Origin: Capitulum mitella
Lineage: Eukaryota; Arthropoda; Thecostraca; Pollicipedomorpha; Pollicipedidae
NCBI GenBank assembly: GCA_030062745.1
Contig: CP099841.1
Coordinates: 3,720,001 to 3,784,000, forward strand
Direction: 5' to 3'
DNA length: 64,000 nt
In this document: in pieces, positions 45,898-56,121 of the stretch
How the letters are laid out: each line of letters opens with the position of its first letter
Position numbering within the stretch: position 1 is the first letter of the stretch
Made by a program: the position numbers and the translations under genes
The notes under the pieces: model-generated
Told to the model about the DNA's origin: nothing
Database searches by the model: none
The model's input: only the letters and a program-made list of their open reading frames with translations

Positions 45898-47992
45898 CAG
45901 GGGCGCATCCAGGATTTCACCAAAGGAGGGGATGGTCAGCATGGGCCCTTCCCTGCCGCCCCCGTCTTCTTTTGCTTTTCAGATATGAAAAACGTCGATT
46001 TGGTCGGGGCGGGAAATATTTAATGTAACTTTGCATTTCTACCGTATAAACAACCGAAAAATTCAATTGCGCCACCCTTTCTCAGAAAATTTTGCGTTTT
46101 CTTCCCCACAAAGTGACCGAAATATGACAAAAAAGGCTATTGTGTTTTTATATATATATTATATATTTATATATATAAACATATTTCAATGTATACACAT
46201 ATTAAAATCTACAACAACGGTGGGATGTTGAGCGGATACATCCCTTCCTCCATATGAAATGTCGTGTCTGTATCTGGTCCAGGAGCCCCTCTGCCCCCCC
46301 GTAGTTCCTGGAGATTTTTTTTGTCGCTAACTTAGGTTAGGTTCTCTCTTGCACTTACAGAGGCAGTTTTGGTGGTTTCGGCCCGTCTGCTGTGTCAGGG
46401 CTCTCTAGTGGTCTCAGGTCCGTTTTACCGTACCACGTGTCCATCGGGACGTCTTAGAACTGCTCTGGCAGTTTCAGGGGCACCTCGGGCAGTTTCATGG
46501 ACCAATTTGACAGTTTCAGGGACACTTAAACCTTCCCAGGTTCCCACCTGTCGTCCTTGGGGGATTTTTTTCCACCGAAAGAGCCCCTTTCATGCAGTAA
46601 CTAGGGCGACTCTATAAGTCTCTCTCTGCTGTGACAGAGGCGCCTCTGGTAGTCCTCTAGGTCCTTTGGCTTTTTCAGAAACTGTCTGGACGTCTCAAGA
46701 TTTAATAACTTCATGGACCCTCTGAACGTCTCAGGGGCCCCTGTTGCTAGAGGCTGATAGCTATCAGTCTCAAAGGTCCTCTCTAGCAGTTTCAGTGGAC
46801 CTCCTGTTGTCCTAAGTGCCCATCTTGTCGTCTCTGGGAAACATTTTTGTCGTCTGAGGGGCCCTCTGGCAGCTACAAAAGACCTTTTGGCGATTTCAGG
46901 GCCCCTGTGCAGTGTCATGGGCCCATTGAACATCTCCGGTGGTCTCCATGGATTTATCAGATATCTTCCCCTATTACACGAGGCATACCTGGCAGTCTTA
47001 GGGCCTCTCTAGCCGTATCAGGGGCCTTTGGTGGCGCTTCAGGGGCCTCGCTGGCAATCTCAGGGGGACCTTTTCCGTGCCTGGAGCCCGTCTAACACAC
47101 TTGGGGGCCTTCTGGCCGTCCAGGGCCCCATGTCGTCTTAGAAGTCCTCTAATCGTCTTTGCCTGGCAGGGGCCCTCAGGCCTTTTTGGCGATCTCTGGG
47201 GTCATCTGCCTTGTAGGGGCCCATATTTCCTTCCCAGGACCACCTAACCTTTCCCTGGCTTTCCCGGGTTCCCTGACTGCATCAAGAGCACCTCAGGTTA
47301 AAAAAATCAGTGAAGTCCATTTGGTTTGTTTGTAGCCTTCTCGAGGTTTGTTCCTTGTTCAGCGGGCCCCTCTGGCTGGCCAGGGTCTTCTTATGCCTTA
47401 TGCTAGGCAGCCCCTTAAGTTCTTGCCATCTCAGGGACTTATCTGGAACTTTTAGCGTTCTCATGGATTCTTCGCTGTGTTGGGACCTCTCTTGCAGTCC
47501 CAGGGATCCAATTGGATCCCAGGGATCCTATTGGTCCTATTGGAGAGTTTCAGGGGCCTTTCTTTCCACCTTGCCGAGTCAGGGTCCCATTGACGCCCAG
47601 AAGCCCTCTGACTGCATCAGGAACTTTCAGCTTTTCACAAAAGTCCGTGAAACGCATTCGGGGCCACTACGGCATTCCAGGGTCTCCTATGGCCTCAGTC
47701 CTCATCTTTGCCGTGTCAGGTTCCCTGTGACTCTTCCGGCGGTCTTGGGGGCAATCTGCCGCGTTGGGGCCCTTTGGGAGCTTCAGGGATGCTTCTATGC
47801 ATCTCAGGGGTCAACTAACCCATGTGACCTAATCGTGACTGCATCAAGAACCCATCACGTCTTCACAGAGACCCCGTTAAGCTCATACGGGGCCCCTTCT
47901 GAGACCCTTTCGTGTGGCCCCTTCTCAGGGTTCAGGGGGGAGGGGCGACTGCCCCCATGGCCCCCTTCCTTGGATCCGCGCCTGGAGACGAG
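45890..47992. mobile_element. ~2-kb element built of degenerate ~21-nt units, copy 2 (uninvaded)
   Basis: It starts CAGGGGCGCATCCAGG at 45898 and ends TGGATCCGCGCCTG at 47984, inverted termini. The flanking octamers GACACGAT (45890-45897) and GAGACGAG (47985-47992) agree at 6 of 8 positions, consistent with a decayed 8-bp target duplication and a hAT-type element. The interior is a chain of ~21-nt units of the form TTTGGTGGCGCTTCAGGGGCC with many substitutions, plus an AT microsatellite at 46144-46185. It is colinear with copy 1 and keeps the empty sites for both of that copy's insertions (46435-46447 and TTAA at 47415-47418). There is no transposase. Confidence 0.7.
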
Positions 47993-49884
47993 GAGAGCAC
48001 TGAATAGAAATGATTGTCATGAATAGAAATGATTGATTTTTGCGTTCTTTTTTGGAACGGAGTGACCGTTTTACGGGCATTCAGTCTCGTATTTCGTCAG
48101 GCAGGTCCACCAAGACGCATGTCAGCAATGTTTCCTAGGGACCATCCAGCATCTGACACGTGTCTTCTCACATATGAACCGGAATCTTCACCATTTTCAC
48201 CAGAAGCTCTTCTTTGGCCAGCCACATAGTCGTATCTGTCGTTTGCCCGTACAGCGCGGACACAGACAGCGCAGACTCTAAGCAGACAGTGAGGTTGCGA
48301 GGCTGAGCACATACTGGACATCTGGTGCCGTCTCGGAGCACTGGGACGGGAGCAGTACAGCTAATTATGGCTTCGGAGCTGACAGCACCTAGACGTCCCT
48401 CTCCGATGCTTTGCAGCCAACAGCTGCAACATAATTCCTGAGAATGAGAAACGGATTCGCGCGCGCCGCAAGTCGGCATTTGCTATATCGGTCGCCGGAC
48501 TAGGGCGTTACCGGAAGTGTGCGAGTGCGGGTGTGCCGGCCAGTCTGCTCTTGTATGTTTGCATATGAGTGCTATGTACGTGTGGATGGCTGCATGCTTT
48601 ATTCATTTTCCTGCGACTCGGGATTTTAATAGCCATTGAAACTGTGGATAATCTTACGACGTAGATAAACAAAAAACAAAAATAGATAAATAACGGCCTT
48701 CAGTTTTTTTGAATGCAAGGCATTTGCGTTATGATATACTTTTTAACTATGTATCCTTTAGCCGCGTCGAACTGTGGGAAAAGAAAAACGCAGTGTGTGG
48801 CAAGGGTGAAAGGCGATATGTTTTCGTTTTTCACTATTATTGAGCTCGGGATCCGACCTAAAGGGAACTTTCCACAGTTGCTTTGTTAGCCAGGGATGCC
48901 GTGTTTTTAAGGAGCTCGTACAATATAGCATTAACATCACGTTTGATAAGTCTGGTGAGGTGCCCTGCTTGTGTATTTATTCGAAGCTCTTCAGGCTGAT
49001 CGGCCTTTGTCACGAAAACATTTTCGGAAACGCCATGACTTATCAGTCATTATACTCAAAAAAGTTACTTGGAGGTAAGATTTTGACTTGGGATGATGCT
49101 TTTTAAAAATGCAGCGTCCAACAGGTGCACTTATTGACGGAGGGCAGGTTGGCAGAAATATCTTGGAAGGCGGCGCCACACCCGACGATTTAACTTCGAG
49201 AAGAGATGGGAAGGGACCGCGGAGGTTGACGGACATCTGGTTTCCTGGTACATTACCATATCCAAATGAGAGCCTCTAAATTTCAAGGAAAATCCAGTCA
49301 TAATGTACTAACAGTTGCTGTAAAAAGGATTTCTTATGCATAAGTACACGACTGGGTAAAATGCAGGGCGTAGAAATGTAGCAAAAAATTCTGTATTAAG
49401 GACGGAAAACAAACAAAGACAGTTTCTCGGAAGGCGGAGCGATGTCGGCAAGTTAATCATGTGCGTCCTGCACCTTTTCTCTCTAATCTTACACAAAGTG
49501 CTCGATTTTGTAGGTGGATCTGGAAAGGGTGGAAACCCGACTAGTAAGGTGCCATGCAGTTCTCCAGGTGCAGCCTTCCTCGGGCGAAGACATGCAGCTA
49601 ATGTAATGTAATTTTGCAGGATTTTAGTTTAATGGCGGCATGCTTCTGTGATGCTATCAGTACCTAATAAATGTTGCTGCCGCTTCGCCCAGCCATTAAC
49701 GGACTATCATGGTAGCAAAGCCTGGAGTGGGTTCCTGTTTATTTCAACGTTGTCAGAACCGAAAACTCACCGTCGCCGCAACATCTATGCCACGCGGTGT
49801 CTGGCTATGTTCGGCAATATCACAGTAATGGTAAGGAGGTATGGCGAGTTCAGAAAATCTATACATTCAATTAATAAGCGACCT
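47993..49884. other. Intergenic DNA, no supported gene
   Basis: The frame at plus 48840-49106 runs into a strong donor-like GGAGGTAAGATT near 49072, but its translation is unrecognised and no partner exon was found. Nothing else stands out. Confidence 0.3.
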
Positions 49885-50757
49885 TCAGTATACCATGAGA
49901 CATTGTATTGTTATATAAATCAGTTACAGATGAAAAATGTATTGAGCTCAACATTGCGGCCAGGGGCCATCGTCAGGAGTTGGTCAGGAATAATCTAGAG
50001 CACGAAGTCAGAATTCAAACGTACATTGAAAAAAGGCGCGCAGCAAACAGAAAAGCTACCTCGACACTGCAGACACTCAAAAACAACGAATACAGTGTCA
50101 CACATCAAGGCACTGCGAGCAATAAAAAGGGTCCAGCTTTATTCATGCTCAAACAATGAGTGATCCCCTGGAACGAAAGCCTATGAGAGACACGAAGAAC
50201 CAGAGATATATTTGCGGTTCACGAATTGCGCAGCTAACGAATAAGTCAACTATGATAGAACCCCCCCCCCAAAAAAAAAAACATTTACACACCAGCAACA
50301 GCAAATCATCATATCCTAAAAGGATAAGACAAACCAGATATATATTAGTGGTTCTCCAAATTAACGAAAACCCAGCTCCAGGTGATACAAACCAAGCTCC
50401 TCGTGTTGTGTACCAAGATGTTGTCTGTGTGTCTGGCTGCCGCCGGAGATTTCTGATGTGTAGACATTCCAGAACTTTCAGGTCGGGGTTGTCTCTCGCT
50501 GTTGCCAAAATTTTGACTGCCAAGTTGGTGTTAGTGTTTCTGTGTTCCCTGGCAGGATGTTTGTCAATCATGTGCTCACCTAGGGCTGTGTTTGCCCTCC
50601 GGGGTCTGACATCCACCAGGTGCTCGTTGTATCGATCCCTGATGGTACGCTTTGTTTCTCCGATATAAAAAGGGCTTTGCTTGTTTTGTGCTTCTCTCCT
50701 CAGGGGAAATTTATACTTAATATGTTGTTTGCAAATTTGTATATGCATATTTAACAT
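49885..50757 (-). mobile_element. Penelope-like retroelement, 5'-truncated (GIY-YIG endonuclease end and 3' region)
   Basis: The frame from 50757 encodes the C-terminal GIY-YIG endonuclease typical of Penelope-like elements: FYIGETKRTIRDRYNEHL (residues 30-47), ALGEHMIDKHP and LKVLECLHIRNLRRQPDT, which supplies the expected catalytic Glu. Such endonucleases nick the target for reverse transcription. No reverse transcriptase is found upstream (50758-51210), so the copy is 5'-truncated. Past about residue 125 the frame is probably non-native. The downstream region to 49885 is repeated at 28790-29160 and contains a hammerhead-like core. The element is dead as it stands. Confidence 0.82.
49953..49976 (-). 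ncRNA. Degenerate hammerhead-ribozyme-like core in the Penelope 3' region
   Basis: On the minus strand CTGACGA is followed by a short stem TGGCC/GGCC and then GCAAT, where the active hammerhead core would read CTGATGA, stem II, GAAA. The related copy at 28860-28879 keeps CTGATG and AAAAC. Penelope-like elements are known to carry hammerhead motifs. Substitutions in the core make activity unlikely here. Confidence 0.4.
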
Positions 50758-51449
50758 GCCAGTACATTAAGATCTCACATAGAAGCTACAGGCATGCAGT
50801 TCTCAGTCCTTGTATTTTGCATCACCTGGCACCGTCTGCTGATTGCTGATGGAGGGAACCAGTGGCAGCCACAAACCGCAGCCATGTGTGTTTGTGTGCG
50901 TGGGAGTGACGGGGCGGACTGGGCGGGTCAAGACATAATCCCTCGGCGTGGGACGCCCCGCTGAGCCATCAACCGAGACCAGTTTTTGTGGCTGACGAGC
51001 TGCGCTGTTGTTTTTCGCCCGGCAGCCTTGGCAGTCCAGGCATAATAACACACTTTTATCACCGGTGCAACGCCAACTACTGCCATTGAGCTGATAACTG
51101 CCGAGGTACCGATGCTGACTGCCACGGCTGGTTGACCCGAGTATCCGCAGGAACTGGAGCAGTAGAATGCGAACAATGACGAGCCACTACCAGTCACGTC
51201 CAAGACCATTTGTCTTTACGACGACATTGGGACGGGCTTCCGCTGCCGTGGCCGTTAGAAACGGCTCTTACGTAATGTCGCTGGTCGCGTTGCGCTTGAC
51301 GAGGACATCATTCCAATCATGACGAGCAGTGGTCAAGCACACCTTGCCAGTCTTTCCGTAAGAGAAAAGTATACCATTTTGTGTGCACAAAACTTTGCTG
51401 CCAAACGTGAAAGGGCAGAGGCGGAGCACATTTATCCATGGATACCTAC

Positions 51450-51560
51450 GATCATTTGTCGTGTGGGTGGCCCAGTCGGTAGGGTGCCTGTCACCGCCCC
51501 CACCCAGGCAAGGTGGTTTCGAGTCGTCTCGGCGCTCGCTATTCTCCCGCAGATCATTTG
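51450..51560 (+). mobile_element. tRNA-like SINE fragment with 9-bp flanking duplication
   Basis: An A box TGGCCCAGTCGG (51468-51479) and a B box GGTTTCGAGTC (51515-51525) lie at tRNA-promoter spacing. GATCATTTG at 51450-51458 and 51552-51560 flanks a body of 93 bp. The short body suggests only the tRNA-like head remains. The 9-bp duplication could be chance. Confidence 0.5.
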
Positions 51561-54500
51561 GCAACCGCCATACGTAGGAAGATACCGGCTTCCGCAGCAC
51601 CGTGTCGTTCATGTCGCCACGTTAAGCTTGCGTCCGAAAACTGTGCCGTTACCCTGAAACTGCTCGAACGGGTGTAGGGGTCAGAAGTCCGTGCACCAAG
51701 CATTGTTTCCGCGGGGTCTGATCGCAAAGCACCCTAGTAAATCATCTGGACCAAAATCCTCAAAAATGTGTGATCTTAATATCCGGTTACATTTTCCATG
51801 ATACCTTTCTACCCATCATTCAGAATAAAGTGGCCAGGATTGGTCCGACCTTATTCCCCCCCTGTGCAGAGACCCTAGGTCAAGTCCCAGAACAGTAGGT
51901 TATCAAAAGAAGGTAGAAATATTGGCTTCCAATGGCTGGGCAGAGCTCACTGACATGCTGGTAAGCTTGTCATAAACGCGAACCGCGTTGAGAATGACGT
52001 CATCAGCTGCGTCGCAATAGGACGTTGCGAGAGCGAACTTTTCAGCTCCACCTAGAAAAAACTCGACACATGCAGTCGTCCCTATACAGAGTTTCTATCC
52101 GCCTAACTAGGCCATTCCCGCCGGCTGAAGAGAAGAACGATGAGGCCGCGAACTGGCGTCACGACGCCAATATGGCGGCGCTGACGTGGCGCTGACGTCG
52201 CGTCCCTCGGATCTGGCCCGAAGGGCGCCGCTCACGGGACGTAGTTATCACACAGACCCGTCGGCCGCGCCATTACCGGACAGTATTTACCGCCGGCCGC
52301 GCCGTCGCCGGCGGCGATACACGCTATCTGCGAAGACCATAGGCCGGCGGCTCTGTGGTAGTGGCGTTTGCCCCCGCCTGAGGCCCGCCCGGCGGCGCCG
52401 GCGCCGCGCGCGGCTATCTCCAGAGTGGTGTTACCACAGCATGGAGAGACGAGCGCAGACGGAGGGTAATGCGGTGGAAGCGGGACGGACGTGGGGACTG
52501 TATGGTCCCAGGCGGTGGCCGTATGGGTGTCACGGCTGAGCTGGCGAAGGAGGAAGTGCGGAGACGTGACTGCGACACCAATGGGATCTGCCGCAAGCCG
52601 CTAGCGGGAGGAGGGATTTAGGGATTTGTTGCTTTCGTTGTCTATCACACTGGCACCGCATAAAATACCGCAGAAACTGGGAGGAAGTTCCGAAAAAAAC
52701 AAACAGATGGAGCCGTAACAGCACATCAGTACGTTCGTAAGTTGGGCATGGAAGTATGTCAATGACTTATTCATGCAGCACCAACAACTATGACTGAATT
52801 GTGCCAAACAAGTCGTCAGAACTCAGTTGACGAGTCAAGCACCTGCTTACGTCCTCTCGAGTAACGTGCTTTCCGCTAAACGTTGTTTCCACCGCGGATT
52901 TGAGACGGACGGTTGAGGCAAGCATCAAACTTGACATCAGCGTTAATTCAAGGACGTTGGCATGGCGGTGTGAAAATGTCCGATTTCTGGCCGTTGTCAG
53001 GGCTGAACCATCCAGAAACGACCCAAGGCCACAGAATGAGGCTGCCAGGAGGGAAAAGATTAGGTGTTTGTAGTTAACGGATCCCAGTCATGAAGCCAGT
53101 ACACGCAATGTCAGTGCACTTTGCCTCTCATACGCTTATTGACAGCTGCTGAGAACGAGAGGTACACTGCTTGGGCAATTTTTCGGCGGCGCACTTAAGC
53201 ATGTTGTCTCCATGAAACCCCTGAAGCCATGCGATGCGAAGTGCGCCGATGAGAACCACGTCTACCGCGCTCTTCAGGACGTGCAAATCCAGCGAGAGTC
53301 CGGAGATGTTCCGGGCGTTACGCCGACGACCAGAGCCAGGGCGAGCGGAGTTTCCGTCCCGCCCACTGCCGGAAGCCCGGGCCTTCTGAGGACAGAGAGG
53401 AGAGCGGCGCGGGCAGAGGGGCTGGAAGACGATGGGGGGGGGGGAACGAGGCCGTGACGGCGACCGCCTGAGTCGCTCGGCGGTAGCCACGCCCGTTCAC
53501 GACGCGTCACAACCTGACGGCCTCGTCAAATTAACCAGAGTGCACTCGTGAAGAACAGAAAGCATCGTGAGACATTTCCAGTCGTTACCCACGCATTTCA
53601 TGCGGAAGTAGGCTCCCCGGGAGCGGTGCTCGTTTGTGGCCTTCATCGGCTTCTCTGTCAACCCATGGACCGGAAAACCCCCTGAACACCCTGAGATTCC
53701 TGTCCAGCGGACGGGGGCGCACAGGCGTGCTTGAAGTTTTGTAAAGAAAGTGCCAGCGTGGGGGAGTTCGATTCGATTGAGCACCCGCCCCAAATGACGC
53801 TGCAGAGATCTGCGCAAGATTCCGGCATGTTTCGCGTTGGCTTCTCGCTATGGTGGCACAACGCTCCGTTGGACAAGCAAGACGCAAAGAACGCGACTGG
53901 ACTTGCACGGGTCACCAGTTCAGCCCGCTGGAGAGGCCGTCACATTTGAAGTTCGGCAGCCGCGTGGGCGAAAAAGCAGCGAGCGAAAAAGTGGCCCGAC
54001 AATGTATCCGCAGCGCAGCCTTCATCGCGCGTCTCTCGGCAATACCTTTCGAAGCCGTCGCGGACCGGGCCGGCCCAACCCCGACCCAGATCACAGCAGA
54101 ACCGCTACCCGGCAGCCGGCGCCAGCTGACCGGCCGATCGGCCCGCAGACGGCGGGCCGGCCGCCGGCCGGCTCGCTCCCAAGGCCGCATAGCATCCGCC
54201 CCATCCGCGCCAAGGTCGGAGCCAGGACCCGCCTTAGCCGCGGGCGGCGACGCGCCCGACGCCCCCCCCCCCTCGTACATCTGGGCGGCGGGCGGCCTTC
54301 CCGGATGCGAAGCTGTCCGGTACCCCACCCAGCGGCGGCGGCCGGTACGGCCGGCCGGCCCCGCCCGGCCGCCGTCTCCGCAGGCGGAGGTGGCCGAGAG
54401 ACGGGAGCAGCCGCACGGCCAGGAACCAGACTGTGTCTAGACTAGATCTGGGATCTCAGTGGATCTCTGGAAAAAATGGCACGTTGCTCTTGGTTCAGAT
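51561..54500. other. Mostly GC-rich DNA with two CpG islands, no recognised gene
   Basis: CpG islands lie at 52130-52600 and 53980-54440, with a smaller one at 53200-53500. Overlapping frames on both strands encode Arg/Ala/Pro-rich products with no domain. The first island has promoter motifs and is listed separately. A gene with a first exon here and the rest outside my recognition is possible. Confidence 0.3.
52150..52460 (+). promoter_or_regulatory. CpG-island promoter candidate with YY1 and CRE sites
   Basis: AATATGGCGGC (52169-52179) fits the YY1 consensus AANATGGCGGC in the orientation usually found just after a start site. TGACGTGG and TGACGTCG (52193-52200) follow as CRE-like sites. 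There is no TATA box. The first good ATG downstream (about 52441) opens MERRAQTEGNAVEAG, possibly cut by a GTAATG donor-like site near 52466. The gene it would serve is not recognised. Confidence 0.35.
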
Positions 54501-54511
54501 TTGGATTTCTG

Positions 54512-54558
54512 GCGTATCAAATCAGGGCCCCAGATAATGGGGCCCTGATTTAATACGC
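54512..54558. repeat. Long hairpin, 21-bp stem with 5-nt loop
   Basis: Bases 54512-54532 (GCGTATCAAATCAGGGCCCC plus A) and 54538-54558 are reverse complements at 20 of 21 positions around GATAA. The single mismatch would be a G-U or A-C pair depending on strand. It may be a foldback transposon remnant or a structured RNA. Confidence 0.7.
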
Positions 54559-55443
54559 CCTGATTTGATCTCTCAACGAAACTTCGGTCGGATTTCGGGC
54601 TAGATCTGGATTTTTGATAAGGCCTACACTTTGACCTCAGATTCCTGAAGATATTCACGCCATAAATTATGTTTTGTTTTCTCAGGTCGAGGTATATAGT
54701 AACTGTTTCATTCAGGCTTTTGAATCCCATCTGAAACCAATAAACAAGATAAAGTTTAAGATTTTTAGGTCGCCTAAATCTCCAGCAAAGAAAAGCATGC
54801 CAGGGCCTCATATGACATGGACCTGGATTTTGGATTCCATTCTTGGGCCTTGCATCTTAGATTCCTCGGTTTTTTCAGTAAACCTCAGGCTGGATTTCTT
54901 TAATTACACGAGAAGAATTGTTATGATGCATATGCATTGAGTGAAAGATTAATGTGGCATATCAGGATATCACTGGATGTTTCAGCACAACAGAAGACAT
55001 GAACCTTGTGTGGGTTCGGGTCTAGGGTCTAAGCTAGGATCACCTTGGGATCCATTTTTGGATGTAGACACATCTTTAAGGGAGGCGGAAATGGCCAAGA
55101 TTGGGTCAACAGAAGTTAAATGTTACCCAAAATATGTTTTAAAGGCGTCGTGTGACAACGACGTCACCTGCATGGACTCAGACTTTACAATGAAATGTTA
55201 AACATTGTTTATTCGGATTTTTCGGAAGAACCCATCTCAGCCTCATTCCAAAAGCCTGGTCACGTTTGTCGTGCACAATGATTTTAATCGCTGTTGATGG
55301 AAGTAAAGGTACGGCGCAGATTAATGAAAGTGACTTTGCACGCACATAAGATATGTCTTCCCGTAATGTCATTAGGGTTTCATAATGACGAGTTTGCACC
55401 GGCTAGTCGTGTCAGCAGAAGAGCCAGCAGAAATGCTCCATCT

Positions 55444-55550
55444 GTCGATCTATTTATCTATCTGTCTATCTATCTATCTACCTATCTATCTATCTATGCA
55501 TCTATCTGTTTGTCTGTCTATCTATCTATCTATCTATCTATCTATCAAAG
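55444..55550. repeat. (TATC)n microsatellite
   Basis: Tetranucleotide TATC/CTAT repeats with CTGT variants. The Ser/Ile/Tyr/Leu frames across it are by-products. Confidence 0.95.
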
Positions 55551-55743
55551 AAACACACAAACATATAAATACATTATAAATGAACAGTGAACTCCAGAAC
55601 TGAGAACGGCAGTGCAACAGCACCAAAAAAAGAGAATTCTTAAATGGCAAAACCATCGCTATCCAGTAACTACAGCATGATTTATTGTCCGATTTTGCAA
55701 AGTCGGAAAAAGATATAGGACATCACATTCTTATGTGTCACCT

Positions 55744-56121
55744 TTATATGTCATGTAGGTATACGGTAGTCACGAATATTGCAGTTAATTCTCCGACAGA
55801 TATCCGCTTGGTACTTCGAAATATTTCTATTAGATCATTTTTTATCTTCTGGTGGGAGCTGGCTCTCAGTTTGTGATACTCACTTCGCATATACGGGAGT
55901 CGTTCGGTTTCAGTTCTTGTGTACACATCGACCAAGAACTTGAATAAGTGCCAGAGCTCACGGTTGCAGTTATGGTCAGAGCGATCCACGAATCGATCTG
56001 AACATCTGCGAAATTTTTCCCCACTAAAACTGTGGATATGAACACATCCTTCGTTCCTACGTATGAGAAGATGATGCTGGAAGGGGTCGTACCACGGGTG
56101 TGCGGTGTTCGGAAATGTCAT
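55744..56121 (-). other. Unrecognised open frame, 125 codons
   Basis: The frame encodes a hydrophilic, normal-composition peptide (for example ELWHLFKFLVDVYTRTETER, then SSHQKIKNDLIEIFRSTK). No family is recognised, and there are no promoter or splice signals I can defend. It is somewhat more protein-like than the surrounding frames. Confidence 0.2.
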
